From NCBI GenBank assembly GCA_024704765.1, contig JAKMXF010000188.1:300718-364717 (forward strand): a DNA stretch of 64,000 nt, given 5' to 3'. Position 1 is the first letter of the stretch. Each line of letters opens with the position of its first letter. Below, one piece after another: positions 56,456 through 64,000 of the stretch. The notes beneath the pieces are model-generated. The model did not search any database, had not been told where the DNA came from, and saw nothing but the letters and a program-made list of their open reading frames with translations. The translations under genes and the position numbers were made by a program. Source of the DNA: Oopsacas minuta. Its lineage: Eukaryota; Porifera; Hexactinellida; Lyssacinosida; Leucopsacidae.

Positions 56456-57544
56456 TTACGTATAATTTCCATTTCAAAGACCAGGGATTTTCGAGTCAAT
56501 ACCTGTAGCCACTTCCTCCGACTGTTTTAGCAATGATATTTGAAATTCTAAATGCCCTCAGAGAATTGTCAGAGCTTTCGATTGACCTATAGTTATAAAA
56601 CTGAACAAATTATGACCGTTTAAAGTCACAACTTGGTCAGGCTACCAAGAAAAAGATGTTAAATGCTTGTTCCGTTCTCTTTCTAAAACGGATACCTGTT
56701 TTATTATGTGCAGCTTTCTTTGCCTTGATGCACTTTTGAGCTTTGAATGTACTTTTTTGTAGTACTTTTATGTTTGTTCTTTAGATAAGGTGTATATACG
56801 TTTATGATTCCATCATTGTATCGAATTTATTTTTGCACAATTTATTGTAATATCTATTTACTTATGTTAGATCGATTTTGTAAAATCGACCTTTTACGAA
56901 TTCAATTTATGTTTGTATGTTAGTTTTACATAATTGACTTGTTGACAAAATTGACACAACACATACATGTCTTATCATGTAGCTAACCTTATTTCACCTT
57001 TTGTAATAATGTACATATTTCATAACGATGCTAGGCCTTGTCAATGGTTGGTAGAAAATAAGCCCGAGCTGTACCAGTCTGTCAGTTGGACGTTTTTTCT
57101 TATGGGATACTTCAGTGATTCCATGTACTCCAACTTTGTTATTCTTGGGGACGAAATCTTCTTTGTATATTGTATTCATGTTTTGGACTTGTAGTGTTTT
57201 TTTTTTCATTGACTTCCTAATAGATTCTTCGCTTATTTCTTCTGTTGATATTTCTTCTTTCAAGTTAGAGGATTGGATAAAGATACGACAGTTAATGGGA
57301 TAGTCCTCCTTTGGTTGTATGCAGCACTGTTTGATAGTATCCTATCCAGCGTTTCGAAATAATCGCGATGTAATATTGGATGACAGTATGCATCTAACTC
57401 TCAGTAAACTTCCCTACTAGATGAGTAATCTGGTTGCTAGGTTGTGAGTGTAATATGCCCCAATCGATAACAGTAAATCCATCAACTTCTGCTAACTTCT
57501 CCTTCCCCATTGAAAACGGGGGCCATTACAATATATATGTAGTA
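56456..57544. other. Intergenic
   Basis: No gene seen. An isolated repeat end, TACCAGTCTGTCAGTTGGAC, at 57074 matches the outer edge of the dispersed repeat at 35205 and 44415. Confidence 0.45.
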
Positions 57545-57695
57545 CAGTAGAAGCTCGCAAATCGGGGCACACCCAAACCAGAGTGATCACCTAAACACTT
57601 TACATATATTTAGTTTTATTCCATATAAAATCCCCTCTAAAACCGGGGCGCTTTTTAAGTGACACTAAGGTGCCCCGGTTTGCGAGCTTCCACTA
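57545..57695. mobile_element. Mariner/pogo-like MITE
   Basis: Ends CAGTAGAAGCTCGCAAATCG and its near-complement CGGTTTGCGAGCTTCCACTA enclose 151 bp. TA lies on both sides (57543-57544, 57696-57697). Related single ends occur near 44626 (CAGTAGAACCTCGTTAAATC). Confidence 0.8.
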
Positions 57696-57805
57696 TATTC
57701 TCTCAATTTTTCCACCTACTAATTGATGAAGGTAGGGAAGATGACATCTGTCCGCAATTCTTTTGTTTTATTACATTAGATATGAAATGTTGATGCGATA
57801 CGGTT

Positions 57806-58168
57806 TTCGTTCTAATTCAGGCGCCGTCCTAGGTTAAGGGTCCCTGGTGGGTAAAAGGCTCTTTTCCAGTCCTATTAAAAGGTCCCCCGAATGGATATTT
57901 TTTTTGGATCGCTTATCGCTTTCATAATTTGAGCTTTCAGCTCTGCTTTGCCAAGAATCTGAGGTTGAGAAGCGGGACTAGTACTTGTCAGTATACTTGT
58001 AGCCATGTGATGTTAATATGTTTCTGTTGGCTGCCATGAATTTTATGGGAAGGGTCCAATTAGCTATGTGCAGTCTGGAACCAATCAATGAATCATATTT
58101 ATTTGGATCAAAAATATTGGCGCCCCTGGAACGCAAAATTTTAAATTCGGCGCCTGAATTAGAACGAA
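57806..58168. mobile_element. Terminal-inverted-repeat element, type unclear
   Basis: TTCGTTCTAATTCAGGCGCC at the left is matched by its exact complement GGCGCCTGAATTAGAACGAA at the right, 363 bp end to end. No clear target duplication, so the superfamily cannot be assigned. Internal sequence is non-coding. Confidence 0.75.
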
Positions 58169-59040
58169 TATGGTACTACATCTATTTCCTTATTTTCCCG
58201 AAATTTTCTTGAAATTTTTTCTGATTGTTTCGATATTTTCGTAGTAGCAACGCGCCCTGACAATCTACTGGTATTTGTTCTGCCCATGTGGCTATCTTTG
58301 CGATATTTCTTCATTTTAATTTTTCGCCTTTCTCTTCAGATAGTTTTGATTGGCGTTTTTTAAATTTCTATTAGTCGTCAGGTCTTACTCATAAATTATC
58401 CATTGTAGAATTGGATAATAGAATATACTTAAATGAAGTTAGAATACTAGAATCAAGTGAATAATTATTATGATTTGATGCTGTCCTACCTTTTGCCGAT
58501 TTTTTTAAAATCAACTGACAGACTAGAGATTGATAACACTGATATACAACATTATTGATGATCTTCTTTCTCTATTATTTTTGCATAGTGTAGATATATA
58601 TTGGGAATTATATGTATTTTTTTCATTCTCAAGGGTACTAAAAGTAAGAAATTTCTATTTTAGTTATTTCGGTCTTTTAATTGACTACATGGTCAAAATA
58701 TTCCTAAATTCAATTCTACACATCACCCTTATCCAATTTATTTGGTTTTAATTGCTTTTATGATGTAAATTGCCTCTAATAGTAGTTATAATCTGTTTGA
58801 TTCCACTCTTGTTCATTTTATTGTTTATGGCTTCTCGTGTTTGTAAAAATTCTCCTGAAAAGTTTTGTCGTATTTGTGTGAGGTATGCTACAACTGACGC
58901 CAGGTTAATTCCCCTATTTCCCTGAATAGGGGCCAGCGCTTATTCAAGCCCCAGCCGCTCGGCGCTTCTTTTTTTACAATTGGGAAGTAATTATCCCCTG
59001 GGTAACAACGTATCCTGTATTGTTTTGAGCTTTCATGGGT

Positions 59041-59104
59041 TTTCCCATAGCTTTAGCTCAAAACAATGTAGCATGTATTGTTTTGAGCTAAAAGCTATGG
59101 GAAA
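59041..59104. repeat. Long hairpin
   Basis: TTTCCCATAGCTTTAGCTCA (continuing AAACAAT) pairs with 59077-59104, which begins ATTGTTTTGAGCTAAAAGCT. The arms are about 27 nt with one offset. A third partial copy of the arm lies just upstream at 59018-59032. Confidence 0.85.
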
Positions 59105-59510
59105 CTCCATGGGGATTCCCATAGAAATTCGATTCCCACGGCAACCTGGTGAAAACCTATTATTCAGTAATACTTCTACTGATTCCTTTATCTAACAACT
59201 CCAGCTGTCATTTCTACCATGGGCATTACAATAGCCAGACATGTAGTTATTAGTATAGCCTAGTGGGATGTTGTCTGCTACAATACCTTTCATCCAGCAG
59301 GTTTCTATTCTATATACTAGCACTATTTGTAACTATGATAATTCGATATGATCTATCAGGTTGATTCCATTTACTTTCTATATTTAATCAATTTTTCACT
59401 TACCAGTTTATCCCATCTGTATGACTTGATTTTCGAATTGCGATCGATATCCTCTTCTCGAATTCTACATGTATACTCCACAGGTGCTAAGTATTATTCT
59501 ATTAGCAAAT

Positions 59511-59571
59511 CATAGATGGAATCGGTCGGGTCGGGTTATTAACAAGTACAAGCTGACCGATTCTACCTCTG
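59511..59571. mobile_element. Miniature hAT-derived element
   Basis: CATAGATGGAATCGGTCGGG and GACCGATTCTACCTCTG are inverted and match the ends of the 450-bp MITE at 23990. Only 61 bp remain. Confidence 0.65.
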
Positions 59572-60393
59572 TAGTATTTTGACTCACACGAAGTCTTGCA
59601 ACTAATTTTGGTTGTAAACAATACATTCCAGTGATGTACGTATATTATATTCTTTGGCTGCTACGAATTTGAAATACGGTAGTTGCCCTTTTCTAGGTTA
59701 TTAAGTAGCCATTTGTGATTCCTGACGCGATTATATATAATTCACCATCTTTACTACTTAATCAAGTATATCTTTCAATTCTAAACCAAGCGTCTTCGTT
59801 CTCGATGTAAGAACAGTGTTGTTATAATGGAGGGTTATATTTATTGACTCTAGCTACAAACCCTTTCATCTTACGTGTCATTGCAAGAGCACCGTCTGTC
59901 CAGATCATTCAGATGACCAGAACTTTCTAAACGTCCTTAGCCCACTTAACCGAGACACCCCAAAAACTGCGTAACTTCAACCAAACCCTTACAAATTCTG
60001 TACAAGTACGAATACAAGAATATAATCTGTAAAATACACGAAAAATAAAATGGACAGAAATAACATAAAATGTATTTCGACAAACATCATTTTAGAACTA
60101 ACATATAGCAAGACAGTACACGAAATTTACGTTATAATTGTTTATAAATTTAACATTCAAGAACTATTAAATCTCCATCCAAACATAACTATAATTAGAC
60201 AATTCTGTCAATCAACTCACAACACTGAGATATCAACCTAAAATCACTTAGCAAGTTTACAAAAGACTAGAAAATCCATACAGATAGAATAATTTTGTGA
60301 GAGGCTAAAGGTTCTTCAGAGGAAGAATAATTAAAATATTTATTAGTACTAAATGTTTATGCTACATCCTCTCTCCAATAATGTTTATAAACT

Positions 60394-60545
60394 GTTAAAA
60401 ATTAGTACTGTACAGAGATAATCTTTGTAAAACAGAAATAACACAGACAGTGACATAATGTTATCCGACAACCACATTGTAGAACAGACTTATTAAGATG
60501 TCATACATACCTACAACATTAAAACAGCGACTAAACTCTTCGTAC
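60394..60545 (+). repeat. Direct repeat upstream of LINE remnant
   Basis: Begins AAAATTAGTACTGTACAGAG and includes AATGTTATCCGACAAC and AAAACAGCGACTAAACTCTT. It is repeated at 61476-61625. Confidence 0.85.
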
Positions 60546-60585
60546 TCAATATAATGTGATGAACTCAACTAAATCAAAACTATAA

Positions 60586-61465
60586 TTACTGGTAGTGGTA
60601 TTCTTCAATGGTCTATTTTGGTCCCTTACTCTTCCTGACATTTTATAAATGACCTCCCTCTTCACACAAACTTAATTATAGATATGTATGCGGATGATAC
60701 GACAGTTACAACAACTGGAGCTATAGCTGATGGTGTAAATATAACAAGATGTTATATTACATAGAAACAACAAAAGAAATGGTTATCAGGTCAACTGGGA
60801 AATCTGACAAAGGTGTAGATTTGGGAATAGATAAGCAATACGAAGATTGAAAACATAAATAGACATAGACTCCTGAGGGTGAGTATTGATGTAAACCTGA
60901 CATGGAAACCATATTAAGACAGTTCGATTAGCAGCTCGTAGAAAGGTATCTCTGCTTCTGAAACTAAAGAAATACCAACCTCTTGAAAGAAGGAAGTTGT
61001 TTAATATACATATATATTCTGAATAATGACATATGCCTCTACTGTATGGGGGAAGTGTCCCGCTCTGGATAATCTGAAAGATTACAAAAACTATCAGCAA
61101 GATTTATTTTAGATATTAAGGATATTAGGGTCAATACCAAATAGTTTTATACCAAACTAGATTGGGTCCCTATTAGCACTCGTGTCTACATCAGATTAGC
61201 TTTTATAGTATAATACAGCAATGAATTATCTATTGGCCTTATATGTTAAACTATTGTTTACTCAGATTAGAGACATACAATCGCGCACAAGAAGTTCAAA
61301 AGAAAATATACTGTATATCCCTGAAGTCAAAAGGATTTATAGACAATTGTAGGTTATAGGGACCAATCATCTGGAATAGTTTATCCTATCAAATTTGAAC
61401 TTCAACCAACCAAGAAACCTTTCTTAAACTATATACAAATTACTTCAAAGATCAATCTTCTCTCT
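60586..61465 (+). mobile_element. Non-LTR retrotransposon (LINE) remnant, reverse transcriptase 3' part
   Basis: Translated across frames, this shows the reverse transcriptase core FINDLPLHTN then MYADDTTVTTTG (YADD active-site motif). It is followed by MTYASTVWG, ERLQKLSARFILDI and TKLDWVPISTRVYIR, the usual order in the C-terminal half of LINE ORF2. Many stops and frame shifts are present, so it is inactive, and the 5' part is missing. The clade cannot be named. Confidence 0.88.
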
Positions 61466-61475
61466 ACAACTCTTT

Positions 61476-61625
61476 AAAATTAGTACTGTACAAAGATAAA
61501 GTTTGTAAAACAAATATAACATATTAGTGACAGAATGTTATCCGACAACACATTGTAGAACTAACGTATTAAAATTCCATACATATCTACAATATTAAAA
61601 CAGCGACTGAACTCTTAACTATGTT
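61476..61625 (+). repeat. Direct repeat downstream of LINE remnant
   Basis: Second copy of the 60394-60545 segment (AAAATTAGTACTGTACAAAG, AAAACAGCGACTGAACTCTT). It is best read as the LINE 3' untranslated region. Confidence 0.85.
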
Positions 61626-63340
61626 ACAAACGAAATTATATTGTTCCTGTATTGCTGAAGTTGAAGTCTTAATACTAATACAACGATATTTTCTAAACGA
61701 AACAGAAATAAAGTTAAATTCCACACGTGTACCCTAATACCTATTCTTATCATAACTAAAAAGAATCCTACCCCTTATACATCATGCAAGAGAAGATTTA
61801 CAAACCTTAATATGCCACATAGATGGGTATTGCAGCTAATAACTCTTTGAGAACGCAAACTATTATGAAAGCTTTGGAAGACTGTCAATACATGATAATA
61901 CCTATATGATAAGTTGAATTAACTGGAATAACTGTAGTTGTCAATAAGCTAGATCTACAAATTTTGTTAAATGGTTGATACAGGAAAATCTGTAAGCACA
62001 AAACAAACAATGGCAAACTATCATTACAAACATCATTGTCGAATAGAAATCAGGAAAAATCTCTGAGCTCGAGCGACAATATTAGAAAGGGATTACATCA
62101 TTTTTCAATGCAAACTGGGATGTAGCTACACATATGAATCTCAGCATATTTCAAATTGCTCTACAGAGAAATCATTTCTACCTACACATCTTAAAAATAT
62201 ATGTATATAGGACCAGAGAATATGAATGACGCAGCTACGAAATTTAACAGAAAACATGTACTAAGAAATTCCTGAATATGACAGAAACTACACCGAAATG
62301 TATACACTCCTATACATTCGATTAATACTTTTTCGGAGTTAGCCTTTAATATTATAATTATACTGTGAGTACTTCAAAATTCGTTGACAAATTGTACTAT
62401 TCCCTGGCCCGACACAACCAATTTAAACCCTCTCACAAAAATGTACATACTGGCTACCCAAAAGTCACAAATATAACTTAAACAGAATACACACGGAAAG
62501 ATACATTAATTTACAAAACAACAATAGAACACATTATGAACAATATTATACAACGAAAAACTAAGCATATATAATTATACACAAATATCATGAAGCGATC
62601 AGTTTTAATTGCTAAAGAAATCTAGCAGCGACGAAGATGTTGTCAAATATCCTAAATCCAGAAAGCTAAATATTTGAAACTGAAACGATTCCTATAACTA
62701 AAGAAGAGAATAAATCCCTACACAGTGCACTATTTCAGCATATACCCACAGACAAGGCAACTAACGAGCTACTACTTATGAACATTTAATTCGACCTCTC
62801 TAGTCTCTATGAAATTTTGCCTATAAATGTCCAGACGACAGCCTGGGAATTCAGCTCGGACATCTGGGTGCTTTTACAATGGTTAGTCGTTAGAAATAAA
62901 TTATTTCTATCATTTAAATATAAGCCTAAGTGAGTTGGATTAGCTTTAATTCTAGCCCATATTGTGATTCCAATGTCTTTTAACTTGCAATTTGAGCTAT
63001 CTGGATATATTTTGGTGGATAATGTAGGACAATTTCCCAGCTTTAAATACTTGTAGGACCATAGGACAGAACTTGCCATTGGGCAAATTCCGATACTTTT
63101 GGGTGACTAATTCCTACATTTCCTCTTTTACAGATATCTGAAGTTCAACGAATATTTTTCATATCCAAATGAAATATAATTCGTTAGATGTTTAGTTTCT
63201 ATAAATATATTCGCAGCATAATTATATTATAATAGACTAATTCTTTGAAAATTGCCCATCAATTATGAATTATTCGATCTCATGAATTAGTCAACCAAGC
63301 ACTTGTTGGCCAATCATAGGGAGACTCAAGATCATGAGTC
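61626..63340. other. Intergenic
   Basis: No gene or clear repeat recognised in this AT-rich stretch. Degraded LINE 3' sequence may extend into it (CAAACATCATTGTCGAATAG near 62026 recalls CACATTGTAGAAC). Confidence 0.4.
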
Positions 63341-63786
63341 CAGAATTGGAATCGGTCCACTTTTCAGAACCCGAACCGACCCGAACCCGACGATCTTCAG
63401 CCCCAAACTGAATTTCCTCTAAAATATATGTTTTGTTGACATTTTAACTAATATAAGCCAAGCAAGTTTTCTTTTGATGTTTTTCAGCTGAATATGATAT
63501 CTCCAGCGCCTCCACTGTTTCTGGAGAAAGTAAAGTTCTCCACTCATTGAGTGTTAGTCCACAGGATGAGAAATCATGTGGACTAACACTCACTGAGTTC
63601 TGATTGTGCACTAGAACATTGTGCCGCAAACAACATTTTTGCCAATTGGCTTAGAATTGGAAATCTCCTTTGTTCTGGCAATATTATCATTTAATAATAT
63701 TTCTTTCAAAAATAGAATTAAATCATTGAATTAGAAATTCCGCACAAAGTTCGAACTGATCAACTTCCAACCCGATTCCAACTCTG
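63341..63786. mobile_element. hAT-type MITE related to the 23990 element
   Basis: Ends CAGAATTGGAATCGGTC and CCGATTCCAACTCTG bound 446 bp. Octamers CATGAGTC (63333-63340) and CATCAGTC (63787-63794) match at seven of eight positions. Length and end sequence agree with the 450-bp element. Confidence 0.85.
63548..63592. repeat. Perfect-stem hairpin inside the MITE
   Basis: TGAGTGTTAGTCCACA (63548-63563) is exactly complementary to TGTGGACTAACACTCA (63577-63592), with a 13-nt loop. Confidence 0.9.
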
Positions 63787-63794
63787 CATCAGTC

Positions 63795-64000
63795 CCATTG
63801 TCTGTATTCATTTAATTGTCTTCATTATTGTTATTGTATAATGTGGAATACGTAGTTACTTGTTTGAAATATCTAGAATGTGTTTCACGAGTGTTATCTT
63901 AGCAGCCGATTCAAATCCCCACTAAAACACCTTTTTCTCAAAAAGTATGAGTTCTATTTTGAAAAGAACCATATCAGTGTCAAGAAGAAAGTTGATACAT
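63795..64000. other. Window end, nothing recognised
   Basis: Short AT-rich stretch with no coding or repeat signal. Confidence 0.4.

Larger units (their letters stand above)
58169..60393. other. Intergenic, hairpins and MITE fragments
   Basis: No gene seen. Holds a fragment of the 43221 MITE type (58905-58980), a strong hairpin (59041-59104) and a 61-bp hAT-derived element (59511-59571). Confidence 0.5.

Overview
This is a window of AT-rich animal nuclear DNA. Several genes are split by spliceosomal introns. The recognisable genes are metazoan, ciliary or Golgi genes: TTC8/BBS8, rotatin, an MGAT4-type glycosyltransferase, a CHST-type carbohydrate sulfotransferase, RNPS1 and an RWDD3-like protein. 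They lie among NHL/beta-propeller, TRAF/MATH and collagen-like genes and many DNA-transposon remnants. Intron-poor genes together with families of NHL-type propellers and TRAF-like genes make an early-branching animal likely. My best guess is a sponge, perhaps a glass sponge; this is inference and not proven by the window.

Layout. 0.9-2.2 kb (-): type II Golgi sulfotransferase. 5.7-9.7 kb (+): three-exon gene for a protein of about 1,267 aa with a central collagen-like/Gly-rich block. 10.3-11.5 kb: strictly 10-bp periodic repeat arrays. 11.8-13.2 kb (-): broken receptor-like locus whose tail repeats an 11-residue unit combining NPxY and YxxM motifs. 13.9-18.0 kb (+): TTC8 in four exons. 20.0-21.1 kb (+): MGAT4-like enzyme without the C-terminal lectin domain. 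21.6-22.5 kb (+): RWDD3-like. 23.1-23.9 and 32.4-33.3 kb (+): two propeller-like paralogues with an almost identical 3' third. 24.4-25.2 kb: inverted pair of membrane-protein exon remnants, one cut by a hAT MITE. 27.3-28.1 kb (+): frameshifted NHL gene. 34.0-34.9 kb (+): TRAF/MATH pseudogene. 36.2-40.2 kb (-): seven-transmembrane gene interrupted by a complete, apparently intact PIF/Harbinger transposon. 41.8-43.1 kb (+): RNPS1. 44.8-50.5 kb (+): rotatin in one uninterrupted 1,896-codon exon. 50.5-64 kb: gene-poor, with 140/142-bp tandem repeats, a decayed kinase-like gene, MITEs and a LINE remnant.

TTC8 (BBSome) and rotatin (basal body/centriole) both serve cilia. MGAT4 and CHST are both Golgi glycan-modifying enzymes. 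Nothing suggests co-regulation beyond chance proximity. The most notable items are the Harbinger insertion that splits an otherwise open 7TM frame, the receptor tail with repeated NPDYLEM units, the dispersed repeat family sharing a core of about 40 nt, and the conversion-like identity between the two propeller genes. No self-contained unknown molecular system could be demonstrated from sequence alone.
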